From: Blepharisma stoltei | Taxonomy: Eukaryota > Ciliophora > Heterotrichea > Heterotrichida > Blepharismidae | Assembly: GCA_914767885.1 (NCBI GenBank) | Contig: CAJZBQ010000053.1 | Location: 868,001-932,000 of the forward strand | Length of the DNA: 64,000 nt | Direction: 5' to 3' | Shown: positions 22,564 to 32,540 of the stretch, in pieces | How the letters are laid out: every line of letters starts with the position of its first letter | How positions within the stretch are numbered: the first letter of the stretch is position 1 | The notes under the pieces: model-generated | The model's input: only the letters and a program-made list of their open reading frames with translations | What the model was told of the DNA's origin: nothing | Databases searched by the model: none | Made by a program: the position numbers and the translations under genes

Positions 22564-23430
22564 CTAATTATCTGAAAATACATTTGCTTTGCAAATCGGG
22601 CAATTATTGTGACGCTCCAGCCACAAATCTATGCATTCAGTATGATATTGGTGAAAACAAGGGAGACTTTTTATGCCAACACCTATCTGAAAATCTTCCA
22701 TACAGATTGTACATGATGTGCTCTCGCCTGAGCCTTTGAACTGTGAAACTGGCAAACTTTCTCTTTGATTGTTTACTAAATTTGCTCCTTGATTGTTTAC
22801 TGGAATTTGCCTTGGCCTAGCTCCTGGGCCACTAGATGGACGCTGTAAGCCAATTCTATGATAAGGAAGATTAACACGCCCTGGAGGCTGCTCAAGTGGG
22901 GCTATTAAAGGATGCTGGCGTGGCTGATTTCTTGGCTGTACATTCAATATTGGGTCATTTCTTCTCAGCTCTAAATTCGGCCTTTGTACAGGTGCTTCGC
23001 TATCAACAATTCTTATTGGCAAGTTATTAATAATCCCAACGCCTTGGCGTATCCTGTCTTTTATTGCCCCAAATAGATTGATTACCGGATGCTGGCTGTC
23101 CTCCTGGCTTGCATTATTACTGTATTTTCCTTACGCTATTTCATCAATTGGAAGCATAATGTCTTTATATCCTTGGTTTCCAGATCCCTGGATTTCTCCT
23201 CTTTCAAGGCTATGTGCATATAAATGGTCTTGGAGCTCTGTGCTGGATATTTGGCGTCTGCATATGCTGCATTGCTCATTGTCTTCTCTTCTGTTTAAAA
23301 TTTGATTTAACGCTGGGCATTCATTTTGATGATTTATTGTAGACTCTGCAGAGAGCATCTGATGGCAAAAGTCACATTGGTAATTTTGGGGCCGGCTGCA
23401 GCCGTGGCTAAGTAATTGGCTTTCTAGCAT
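22564..23430 (-). CDS. RING-H2 finger protein with N-terminal zinc fingers
   Basis: Probable E3 ubiquitin ligase of 283 aa. The C-terminal RING-H2 reads CTICMEDFQIGVGIKSLPC, FHQYHTECIDLWL and CPICKA, with the C3H2C3 pattern. The N-terminal third has two Cys/His clusters: QCDFCHQMLSAESTINHQNEC and QCSICRRQISSTELQDHLYAH, resembling TRAF-type or small C2H2-like fingers. The middle is Pro/Gln/Arg-rich and likely disordered. A 15-nt intron (23120-23134) removes an in-frame TAA; 867 minus 15 nt is 284 codons. Confidence 0.88.
23120..23134 (-). other. 15-nt intron
   Basis: GTAAGGAAAATACAG on the minus strand; splicing gives IANNASQEDSQHP. Confidence 0.85.
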
Positions 23431-23489
23431 TGAAAATCCACTAAATAGTGATCACCATAAATCACAAATCACTATAGTCTTTTCATATA

Positions 23490-23910
23490 TTAAAATGGCG
23501 TGGAGAGCAAACACCATCTTAGCTCCTGCAGCTGATCCAATATTGGTAGGGTAGGGACCTCGGAGAAGCGATGATGGTGTTAGAATTGTAGCCCGGCCGG
23601 CTTACTAGGCTTGTTGAAGCATTATGTCAGGCTACCAGACTGCATGCTTTACTCCAGATCAAGTTTTTTTTGCTTTAGAGGGATAGAGCCGAGAGCTGGA
23701 AAGAGATATCCAGCAGAGTCAGCGGTATGTTTTCTGACCATTCGCTATTTTTGCAGAGTTAAACAAGAGATATACCTGGGCTTCGGATTTCCATTTGGCA
23801 GAGAGTCGACTTATCCAACTACTGGGTAGCGGGTGCAGGCCTCAGCAATCTTGTTAACTCGTACTGGCAAGCAGGCAAAGGCAGCGTAACAGTTACGAGA
23901 ATTCCTTCAG
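23490..23910 (+). mobile_element. GC-rich retroposon-like element, borders approximate
   Basis: A GC-rich island upstream of two divergent genes. It begins TTAAAATGGCG like the elements at 1535 and 34081, and ends near GCGTAACAGTTACGAG. Flanks share a rough AATCAC...TTTTC...TATA similarity but no clean duplication, so the copy may be old. No coding frame is supported. Confidence 0.55.
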
Positions 23911-23999
23911 GAATCACAATAACTTTTCTATAAGTTTAATTAAGATCAACTATCGTCTCTTCATAATTTTCCATAATTCAATTTATTAGACAATAAAAT

Positions 24000-25007
24000 A
24001 TGAGAGGAAGACCTCCAGTAGCTCCAACCCAACATTTTGATCTCCCAGAAGAAGACGAAGAAGCCCAAGACACCGTTACTCCAATAGGCCACGCCCACGC
24101 TCATTTGCGTCGCAATATGGACTGCACTCCTCTTGATTGGAGACAATACTTTGACGAATTGATCTGGTTTGGGCCAATTCCTATCTATAAAGCAGGCACT
24201 TCAGGCCCAGTCTTCTTAGCTTTACACGGTGCTGGGCTTTGTTCATTTGGCTATGCCTGTGCAGCAAAACTGCTTAAAAGTGACTGTCGCTTTTTTGCGT
24301 TTGATTTTAGAGCTCATGGACACAACCAGTTATCAGAAAGTGAATACCAGCTAGACGTAGATACCTTAATAAATGAAACTTTATCAGTTATGGACTATAT
24401 CCGCAGCATCACAGACAATCATCAAATTATCCTTGTAGGACACAGCATGGGCGGGGCTATAGCTTCAAAAGCTGCATTAGAAGACCATAAGCGAGGAAAA
24501 GGCGTAATGGGACTAATTGTCCTTGACGTAGTAGAAGGCTCAGCAATAGACGCATTGCCTCATATGGACAATATTATTAGTCAACGCCCAAGGACTTTTC
24601 AGTCACTTGAACAAGCTATTCAATGGGCTGTGAACTCAAATACAGTCAAAAATATAGAAAGCGCAAGGATTTCAATGCCTGCACAGGTGGTTGAGGAAAA
24701 TGGAATTTGGAGGTGGAGGACTGATTTGGCTATGACCAGGCAGTATTGGGAAGGATGGTTCCGAGGAATGAATAATGCGTTCTTAGGAGTTGTCGGGCCT
24801 AAGCAGCTGATGATTGCAGGAAGTGACAGAACAGATCGCCAAATGATGATCGCCCAAATGCAAGGGAAGTTTAAACATACTGTCTTGTTTGGCGTTGGAC
24901 ATACAGTCCATGAAGACGCACCTGAACAATTTGCAGAACAAGTTCGAATTTTTATAAATACTTTTAAAATTAATTTCACTATTAATTTTCCTTATTTTTT
25001 ACTATAA
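24000..25007 (+). CDS. Protein phosphatase methylesterase 1 (alpha/beta hydrolase)
   Basis: Intronless 335-aa hydrolase. By homology it removes the methyl ester from the C-terminal Leu of the PP2A catalytic subunit. The fold motifs are present: GPVFLALHGAGLCSFGYACA (oxyanion loop), FAFDFRAHGHN, the nucleophile elbow GHSMGG and the catalytic His in GVGHTVHEDAP. The early segment DWRQYFDELIWFGPIPIYKA matches the usual WxxYFD start of PME-1. The last 12 residues (INFTINFPYFLL) are AT-rich codons and could run past the ancestral end. Confidence 0.85.
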   Translation: MRGRPPVAPTQHFDLPEEDEEAQDTVTPIGHAHAHLRRNMDCTPLDWRQYFDELIWFGPIPIYKAGTSGPVFLALHGAGLCSFGYACAAKLLKSDCRFFAFDFRAHGHNQLSESEYQLDVDTLINETLSVMDYIRSITDNHQIILVGHSMGGAIASKAALEDHKRGKGVMGLIVLDVVEGSAIDALPHMDNIISQRPRTFQSLEQAIQWAVNSNTVKNIESARISMPAQVVEENGIWRWRTDLAMTRQYWEGWFRGMNNAFLGVVGPKQLMIAGSDRTDRQMMIAQMQGKFKHTVLFGVGHTVHEDAPEQFAEQVRIFINTFKINFTINFPYFLL

Positions 25008-25079
25008 ATTCCACAATAAAATCAATATAAAACGATATATCAACTTTTAAACTCAAATAATTCAATTTAGTAATTATAA

Positions 25080-27059
25080 ATGGAACCAAAGAAAGGACTT
25101 CCAACCCAAGCTGAGAAAAACCGGGAACGGCTCAAAAACGCAAGAGACTATCAAATAATGGGAAAAGCCCAACAGATCGACGCAATGGCCCCAGAAGAGA
25201 TTTTGAATGAATTGAAAAACAAAAAATTGCCGGTGTTCGGAACTAACAAAGAAAGGGTTGAGAGGCTAAAAAAAGCCCTTGGGATTCCTATACAAGACAG
25301 TGGGTCCAAAAATTCCAATAATGTCTTGAATAATATTGAACAAATTCAGAAAAAAAGAGAAGAAAGAAGAAGGAAGATGGAAGAAGAAAAACTGAATAAA
25401 GAAGAAAGAAAAGCAGAAAACGAAGCCTTGGGGAAGCTAATTGATGTGGATTTTCAAAGGATGGTTGACCAATTTAGGCTGCAAGTCCCACCCCAGCAGC
25501 CACATGTGCCTTCTTCTGAGTTGAAAATCTGTGTATGTGTGAGGAAAAGGCCGATTTTTCAGAAGGAAGAAAAAAATGGAGAAATTGACGCTTTGAGCTG
25601 TGCGAATCCTGTTATCATGATCCATGAGCCGAAGCTGAGAGTTGATGGAATTACTAAATATTTAGAAAACCATACTTTTCAATTTGATAATACTTATGGA
25701 GAAACCGAAGACACCAAAACAGTCTACGACTCCTCCATAAGACCTCTCTGCCCTTTTATCTTGCAAGGCGGCACTGTAACCTGCTTCGCATATGGCCAAA
25801 CTGGCTCAGGCAAAACCTACACAATGCGAGGACTCCAAGAAATGGTAATTTGTGACCTTGATAAACTAGGTAGAGGACAGATTTCCTTTAACATAAGTTT
25901 TTTCGAAATTTACGGTGGCAAATGTTTTGATCTTCTAAATGACAGGTCTAAACTTACAATTCTGGAAGATGGTAATGGAAATATCCAAGTACAAGGCTTA
26001 GTTGAGCACCCAGTTCCTAATAAAGATGAAGTATTGCAGCTAATAGAGTATGGAAACTCAGTAAGGACGACACACGCCACGACTTCTAATGAAGATTCAT
26101 CAAGATCTCACGCTATTTGTCAAATTTTACTGAAAAATGGACAAAGAGAACTAGGTAGATTAAGATTGGTCGATTTAGCAGGAAGTGAAAGAGCGCAGGA
26201 CTGCATCAGCAATAATAGGCAGAGGAGAATAGAAGGAGCAGAAATAAATAAAAGCCTTTTAGCATTGAAAGAGTGTATAAGAGCACTGAGAGGAGGACCT
26301 GGAGCACATGTACCTTATAGAGGCTCAAAGCTGACTCTGGTGCTTAGAGATTCTTTTGAAGGAGGCTCTGATGAAAAAAAAGTTATTATGATCACTTGTG
26401 TGTGTCCTGGACATTCAAGCTCTGATCATACTATCAACTCACTTAGATATGCAGATAGGCTAAAAGAACAAGTAGTAGCAAGCCAAGTGAATCAGTTTCA
26501 GCCTAAACCTGAGCCAGCAAAGCCACAGCCTAAAAAGAACCCTCAGCCAGCTTCACAAGTCCAGCCAACTCCACCTAAAATTAGGCTAAAAAATCTAATA
26601 TTATTTTTTGCTTTTGTTTTTAAAAATTTAAAAATAAAAATTAATTTACCTAAAAAAAGAGACGAAAAACCTGAAGTAGCCGACAAATTCAGGAAAAGCT
26701 TCAGAGACATGGAATACATACAAAAGCAAGAAGAAGACAAAATGAGCTTAGAAATGCTTAACCTCCACGAAAAAGTGGAAACTATTTTAGAAGAAGAAGA
26801 GGAGCTCTTAGAAACCCACGTCCACGCCATAAAAGAAGACGCACAAATTTTAACTGAAGAAGGAGAATTAATTTCAATGGCCCAAGGGGATGCTGATTAT
26901 GATATTGACACATATGTCCAACGAATGGAAATTCTGGTGAAGCATAAATTGACAGTATATCAGAACTTGTATCAAAAATTGGCTGCATTTAAGGCACATT
27001 TAAATGAAGAGGAAGAGTTTTCAAACCATATGACGCAAAACCTTAAGAAAAAGTTTTAA
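25080..27059 (+). CDS. Kinesin-13 microtubule depolymerase
   Basis: Internal-motor kinesin of 634 aa after IES removal. The motor lies at about residues 145-465: ICVCVRKRPIFQ, the KVD-like loop EPKLRVDGITKYLENHTF typical of kinesin-13, FAYGQTGSGKTYTM (P-loop), NEDSSRSHAI (switch I) and LVDLAGSERA (switch II). An N-terminal charged neck (REERRRKMEEEKL) precedes it and a coiled coil follows. Kinesin-13 shortens microtubules at spindle and cilium ends. A 75-bp AT-rich segment at 26574-26648 is a multiple of three with no stop, so it can pass unnoticed as coding sequence. Confidence 0.93.
   Translation: MEPKKGLPTQAEKNRERLKNARDYQIMGKAQQIDAMAPEEILNELKNKKLPVFGTNKERVERLKKALGIPIQDSGSKNSNNVLNNIEQIQKKREERRRKMEEEKLNKEERKAENEALGKLIDVDFQRMVDQFRLQVPPQQPHVPSSELKICVCVRKRPIFQKEEKNGEIDALSCANPVIMIHEPKLRVDGITKYLENHTFQFDNTYGETEDTKTVYDSSIRPLCPFILQGGTVTCFAYGQTGSGKTYTMRGLQEMVICDLDKLGRGQISFNISFFEIYGGKCFDLLNDRSKLTILEDGNGNIQVQGLVEHPVPNKDEVLQLIEYGNSVRTTHATTSNEDSSRSHAICQILLKNGQRELGRLRLVDLAGSERAQDCISNNRQRRIEGAEINKSLLALKECIRALRGGPGAHVPYRGSKLTLVLRDSFEGGSDEKKVIMITCVCPGHSSSDHTINSLRYADRLKEQVVASQVNQFQPKPEPAKPQPKKNPQPASQVQPTPPKIRLKNLILFFAFVFKNLKIKINLPKKRDEKPEVADKFRKSFRDMEYIQKQEEDKMSLEMLNLHEKVETILEEEEELLETHVHAIKEDAQILTEEGELISMAQGDADYDIDTYVQRMEILVKHKLTVYQNLYQKLAAFKAHLNEEEEFSNHMTQNLKKKF
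26574..26648 (+). other. Cryptic IES, 75 bp, pointer CCTAAAA
   Basis: Seven-base repeat CCTAAAA at 26574-26580 and 26649-26655 flanks an AT-rich block encoding LILFFAFVFKNLKIKIN, unlike its Pro/Lys-rich surroundings. Excision gives QPTPPKKRDEKPE. Confidence 0.75.
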
Positions 27060-27149
27060 TTCCTAAATAAAAATAAGCCAAATTATAATAAATGCCTTAA
27101 AAATATGAATAAAATTGTATAATAAATATTTATTATAAATAAGATAAAT

Positions 27150-28761
27150 ATGAAGCTTATACTAGTCACCTTATTTTTTGCAGCCCTAGGGGTACAGTTT
27201 GATGTCAAAACAGAGGGTATATCAGTTATCAAGTCTGGAGAAGTCCTAAAAGAATGAAATCCAGATTATAATTCAGGCTCTGCATGCCATCCTGTCCCAC
27301 AAGTGCATGAAGGTGAAGGAATGAATTATCGTGATTTCACATTTATAAACACAGAAAATACCTCCCTCAGAATAAATAATCTAAAAGTCGATGCTGATAA
27401 TCAGTCTATTCTAATTCCGGATTTCACAGGTTTGGATAATGAAAATTTTGGCCCTAGAGAGTCGAAAACAGTAAAATTGAATTATTATTGCACTGGAGAG
27501 CCGGGTTGGAGTGTTGTACACATATCGTTTACTATTTCGAGTGATACTGATAAAAATTATGAAATGAAATTTGTTAAAATTTGTGATAGCAGCAATATTT
27601 CAAATTTCGACTGGTCAATGATGATTTTATTGATTATTGCGATCATTGTGGTCGGATTTTCTGCATGGTCAGCTAAAATTGTAAGAGTGCTCCCGAATAT
27701 GCCAGAAGACGCAAATGAGCTGCAAACAATTCATGCTGTATTATTTATTGCGTGTGGGTCAATATACATGAGCAGGCTAAAAGAGTGAAATTGCAATAGA
27801 TTTTTCAATGAGATTTGTGTGATAGTGAAAAAATATTAAGATGATAAGACAATTTTTAGATAACAGAGCTATTTAGTTCTATATTGACCTATTAGCTTGA
27901 AATTGGCCTGACAGACTTCCAAGTTGCTGAGAATGAGAAAATATTAAGATTTACCAAAACCGTGCAAAATCTATATTTTTAATAGTGCTCTTCCTATTCA
28001 AATCGTACCTAGAAAATATTTTAACTGCTATTATCTGTGCCGCCTCAATCGGAGCAATCACATTTGTCTTAGATTTTCTTTTTGAGTCCTGGCGCTGGGA
28101 ATCTGCCTGAACTTTCCCTTATATCGGCGAAGTAAAACAAAAAACTTTGGCATTGGTATCAGTTTCTACAACAATTATCCTCTTCTATTTATTTACCAGA
28201 AACTGAATTCTTAACAATATCATAGGAATTTGTTATACCTTTATGGTGATAAAATCAGTCAAAATTTCAAATTTTAAGATTGGAGCTTTATTGCTAGGCC
28301 TAGCCTTTTTTTATGATATTTTTTGGGTTTTTTTATCAGAAAAAGTGTTCGGTGCTAATGTAATGGTGACTGTAGCCACAGGCTTGGACCTCCCATTAAA
28401 AATCCAGTGCCCTCATATACAGCCTTTGCCTATACAAAAAACATGTGGAATGATAGGATTAGGAGATCTAGCGTTACCAGGGTTACTTATAGCATACGCT
28501 TCTAGACTGGATCATATTTATCAGTCAAATTATTTGAGGACAATGATGGTTTGCTATGCAATTGCGCTTTTTATGTGTACTTTTGTATTGGCTGTTTTTC
28601 ATGCTGCACAGCCTGCTTTGTTATATATTTCGCCGATGCTTATTTTTGGGATGCTGATTCAGGCAGTTATGAGAAAAGAACTGCCTAAGGTGTGGGAAGG
28701 GCGAAGACCAACAACAAATTTACTGCATACAGAAGTTGCTTTACAAGAATTTAGGGCATAG
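27150..28761 (+). CDS. Signal peptide peptidase-like intramembrane aspartyl protease
   Basis: Protein of 466 aa. It has a signal peptide (MKLILVTLFFAALGVQ), a lumenal domain with Cys pairs (SGSACHP, LNYYCTGEPG) and then a multi-pass core with the three SPP-family signatures: FYDIFWVF (first Asp), GLGDLALPG (second Asp) and QPALLY (PAL motif). Order and spacing fit SPPL2-type proteases, which cut transmembrane segments of type II proteins in late secretory membranes. A 211-bp IES (27765-27975) lies in a membrane segment; 1,612 minus 211 nt is 467 codons. Several Trp are UGA-coded. Confidence 0.9.
27765..27975 (+). other. IES, 211 bp, TA pointer
   Basis: Excision joins FIACGSI to FLIVLFLFKSYLEN, completing a hydrophobic helix. 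The motif GAAAAAATATTAAGAT-like occurs twice inside. Confidence 0.75.
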
Positions 28762-28900
28762 ATATTAATATCTCTAATATTTTAATAGGATTAAATTATT
28801 AAATAAATTAAATTTTTGCTTCTCCCTCAATAAATAAGCCATTGCCTCCCAATTTCACTTAAAATTTAAATCTGAATTAATCTAATGCTTACTAATAAAT

Positions 28901-29715
28901 ATGAAGCCCACTATAAGAACTCAAAGAGTTGAGCGCTGCCAAGTCGCAGAACTTATGGCTCCCCCCAAGCGACTTACAGATGTCGACTATAAACGCAAAA
29001 ACTACCAAAACCTCAAAAAATCCCAAGAAGAGAACAAAAAGAAAAAGGAAGAAGAAGAAACCCGCCCTCAAAAAGAGCCTTTCAAGCTCAGCAGGTTTAA
29101 AAATGTGGAAAGCATAGTCTATAAAAACCCTGAAGAAGTAAAAAAGCCAAGAAAAGCTTCAGCGCCTGTTGGTGGGCCACAAGTAGTTGTATATGACCCT
29201 GAAGATGAAGGCGTAACCAGGAATGATGGTGAAAAAGACTATGTAAAAGACAATTATAAAGCAGCTATAGTAGATAATACAAAAAATTGGGGGAATTACA
29301 GTACTTTTATAAGAAAAATTATGATTTATTCTCAGCTATAGTCCAAGCTCCTATTAAGCCTGTAGAAAAGCAGGAAGAAAACGCAAAAGCACTGAATCCA
29401 AATTATGGAAAAGTCCCACAATATTTGGAAGATTATAAAGCGCAAAGAGAAGCCGATAGAGAAACCAAAAGAAGGCAAGAAGAAGACGCAAAATGCCCGC
29501 CTGGGATGAGACTTATGCCAGAAGAAGAAAGGCTAGAAACGCTTGAAATTCTTCAAAAAGGGAAAGATGATGTATGGATGCTTATAAATAAACTTCCTAT
29601 CGCATCAAATACGCAGTCTGTAATAAGAAGGCGTGAAGAGTATGAAAAAAAGCTGCAGGAGCTTGAAAATGCAATAAAAACGTTTTCAAGACCAAAAGTT
29701 TATGTAGCGCTCTAA
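28901..29715 (+). CDS. Enkurin-domain protein
   Basis: About 271 aa. The C-terminal enkurin domain is clear: YGKVPQYLEDYKAQREADRE, PPGMRLMPEEERLETLEIL and KKLQELENAIKTFSRPKVYV. The N-terminal half is basic (KKKKEEEETRP) with an SRFKNVES segment. Enkurins are calmodulin-binding adaptors of ciliary microtubule inner proteins. The two halves are in different frames around 29316-29325. One missing A in an A5 run gives YSTFIRKNYDLFSAIVQ, the usual enkurin pattern; removing 35 nt would also restore the frame. A base-call error is the simplest reading. Confidence 0.85.
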
Positions 29716-29737
29716 CTTATCAATTCTTATACCTGTT

Positions 29738-29874
29738 TAACAAGAATAGCCCACGAAGGAGCATTTTTGGTTCGCCATTTAATTTGGGTAGACAGAAAAT
29801 ATGCAACGAATTTGGCAAACCAGCTATTGTCCGGCCAGCTAAACAAGGCTCCTTAGTGTGCTATTCTTTGTAAA
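29738..29874. repeat. Intergenic palindromic element
   Basis: ACAAGAATAGCCCACGAAGGAGC at one side is mirrored by GCTCCTTAGTGTGCTATTCTTTGT at the other, each shown within about 24 bp, with a partly self-complementary interior. It could be a small hairpin MITE or an RNA hairpin between convergent genes. Confidence 0.55.
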
Positions 29875-29885
29875 TAAGTATATAT

Positions 29886-31400
29886 TTATGCACTAATAAA
29901 TACTTGAAGTTCACTTGTATTTTCCAAATCTCTTTCTTTGAATTTTTGATAAGGAATATAGCTGACTTCTAGTATTTTCCCATCAAAAGTTAAGCTGTTT
30001 AAAAAACCTCTGACTGATTTAGCTTCCTGAATAGTTGGGAACTCTAAATATACATTTCCAATAGACCTTCCTGACCTTGGTATATAAATTTCCATCACTT
30101 GTCCTAGCTGTTCTATTTCTTGTTTTATTTCACATACAAGGTTTTCATAATCTTCATCACTAATAAGGTCTTCTCTTGGCGCCATTCCATGTACACACAA
30201 TATTTGGCTTGACAAATTGACTTTCATTGGTTTTAAAGGACCTTGCTTATTCACATCAGTAATATTTGCGAATGCAGAAATTGTAGGCAGCGTATATCCA
30301 CCCATCAAAGTGTTTCTGTCAGTAACTGAAGCGGGCTGGAGACCCATATAAGTCTTACTCCCCCCCTTTAAATGGAACAAAATATAGGTAAAATTTCCAC
30401 TTTTTTGGTAAATTAACCCCCCTTTAAATTGGAACAAATTTAATTTTATAATAAAAAATTATATATAGGGCTATTCAAAGGAAAGCCCTATATAATTTTT
30501 ATCTAAAAAGTTTTGATATAAATTCAACAGGAATTCTTTATAAAATTTCAAAATTTACTTATTTCTTACTTTATTTTAAAGAATAGAGTATAAATAACAT
30601 CTTATTTAAACAAAATTAGCACTTTTATCGATAAATTTTCTAAAATTTTTGATTTTTAATTTTTTTTATCAATAAAAATAATAATTTTGTGTAAATAATT
30701 TTGATACCAATTAATAGTGGCGTATTAACTAATAATGAAAATTTAGTTATATCTTGCTTTGTTTTAAAGGATAAAGAGTAAATAGTATTATATTGAACAA
30801 ATTCATTGATCTAATTCGATAAGTTTTTGAAATTTTTTTTTTTATAAAAAAATTTTATATTGATATTTTTTTAACAAAAAAATTTAACCCCCCTTTAAAT
30901 TTGAACAAAATTTTTAGTTCCAATTTAAAGGGGGGAAGTTAGGTCTGCCTACCTTAAGATTTTGTCCTAAAATAGGGTATAGTTTTTTTACCTTATTTTT
31001 GCCTAGAAAATTTAGCATAAATTATTAATAGGCAAAATAAGGGGAAAAGCTTATAGTTGTTCAGAGAAAATGCAAGGTTTGCCTCTTCTATGCTGCGAAA
31101 TTCAACAAATGCATAATGCCCGTCTTGGCTTATTCAAGCACTGAGAACTGGACTGCCTGGGTATGCGTTGAGTTTTTTGTTTATTAAAGCTGTGTTGAGA
31201 AGGTCGACTAGCTGGCTTTGAGTGATACCGGCTGGGAGATTTCCAACATAGAGTTTTCGGTCGACTTTTGAAGTTTGGGCATTTTTGACTGTTTCTAAAC
31301 TTTTAAGGATATCTTTTTCGTCATCTATTGGGTCATAGTCGGTGAAGCGGGATTTTCGTTGCCTTCTTGGACTTCTTGACCTAGGTCTATTATATGACAT
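29886..31400 (-). CDS. U2AF large subunit (splicing factor)
   Basis: A 283-aa, shortened U2AF65. It has an N-terminal Arg/Ser/Pro stretch (PRSRSPRRQRKSR), one RRM (KLYVGNLPAGIT, HYAFVEFRSIEEANLAF, GQNLKVGRPK) and a C-terminal UHM (QILCVHGMAPREDL, GNVYLEFPTIQEAKSVRGFL, GKILEVSYIP). Animal U2AF65 has an extra RRM. It normally recognises the polypyrimidine tract and the 3' splice site, which is notable in a genome whose introns are 15-16 nt. Inserts are a family B MITE (30358-30941, TTA) and a 79-bp IES (30973-31051); 1,515 minus 663 nt is 284 codons. Confidence 0.9.
30358..30938 (-). mobile_element. Family B MITE inside U2AF, TTA target duplication
   Basis: A 581-bp element with TTA at 30355-30357 and 30939-30941. 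Removal gives VGRPKTYMGLQPASV in frame. It differs from the 13235 copy by a 21-bp palindromic insertion at 30468-30488. Confidence 0.9.
30973..31051 (-). other. IES, 79 bp, TA pointer
   Basis: Excision joins SLNNY to ILGQNLKVGRP, restoring the last strand of the RRM. Confidence 0.75.
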
Positions 31401-31750
31401 TTATAAAAAGCAGATTCTGAAGCAATTTATCATAATTTGAGCGTTTATTATTAGAAAATGAAAACTTACAGTACAAGCCATTAGTTTTAAAATTTTTAAT
31501 CAGCATACACAAAATACCAATAATAATATTAATTAAATACCATCTTACTTAATTTTTGATAGTAAATTATTTCCAATTATATCAGATGGCGCCAGTGCTT
31601 AGAGCATTGACTAAAAACCACAATTTAAAAATAAAAATTTCATAAGGTGTATTAGTAAGATAATATTGCTATTAAAAAAGGTTTTGCTTCTAAAAGAATT
31701 TAAAATCACCCATTTATATCCATATACATAATAATTTTATCCGTGTATCG
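31401..31750. other. Divergent intergenic region, no feature seen
   Basis: AT-rich DNA between the start codons of U2AF and the next unknown gene. Confidence 0.4.
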
Positions 31751-32540
31751 ATGCAATCTTACCTTATACCTCCTCAATTTCAAGAGGCTGAATCTGGCTT
31801 CAGCTCTGAAATGATGATAAAGGCTCTGGAGAACAACAATAAATACCTCATGACGATGTGTCTCTATTCCAAAAGTCTCACTGACGGAATGGCTACTCTG
31901 CTGTCTGATTTCGAAAGGCTAAAATCTCATTGTTATAATTGAAAAGACCCCTCAAGTCGAGCTCCTACTAAAGAGGATCTTCTCCGGCAGTTTACTTCTC
32001 TTAGAAATTTCCAATTTTCACTGAAGCTGGCTTCAAGCATAACGATCCCCGTTTGCAAGAAAAAAACCTTTGGGCTGAACGTGTATTTAAAGGTGCATAC
32101 AAATGAAGAATTAGATGAATCATTTAAAATCAATTTAGAAGCTGTACTTTACCTTGCGGAAAATCCGCCAGTAAAGCTTACGACAAGCAAGGCAGGCAAG
32201 CCACCTCTTGTCGGGAATACTAGCCTACCTTCTGAAAAAGGCTGATTTTAATTGGTTATTTTTAAAATAAATTTCAGGATTTTTTACTATATTATGCCCT
32301 ATCTCCAATTGGAGTAAGACAACTCTTTCTTGGAATCAGAAGAAAAATTGCTACGCTGCAAGTTTTAAGCTGAAAGCAAACGAAGTGTCGTCGCACTATA
32401 GGAACGGATGGTTCTTCTTAGTCATTATGCCTGAAGCAAATTCAGGATTTGATATAAAGCCGTTGGTGATTGAAAATTTCAATGTTAAAGCAAAACAAGT
32501 TTCTTGCGTTCAGTTTAACGAAAAACCAGATAATGAATAA
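31751..32540 (+). CDS. Unknown protein
   Basis: Intronless apart from one 34-bp insert; 251 aa. I do not recognise a family. The N-terminus (SSEMMIKALENNNKYLMTMC) looks helical. The rest alternates polar and hydrophobic strands (FQFSLKLASSITIPVC, FGLNVYLKVHTNEE, GWFFLVIMPEANSGF), as in a beta-sandwich such as a C2-like fold. Removing 32244-32277 joins EKGWFFTILCPISNW in frame. Confidence 0.65.
32244..32277 (+). other. Very short insert, 34 bp, pointer GATTTT
   Basis: GATTTT at 32244-32249 and 32278-32283 flanks a stop-containing AT-rich segment. Removal restores the frame. The pointer lacks TA and the length is below the other IESs here. Confidence 0.6.
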
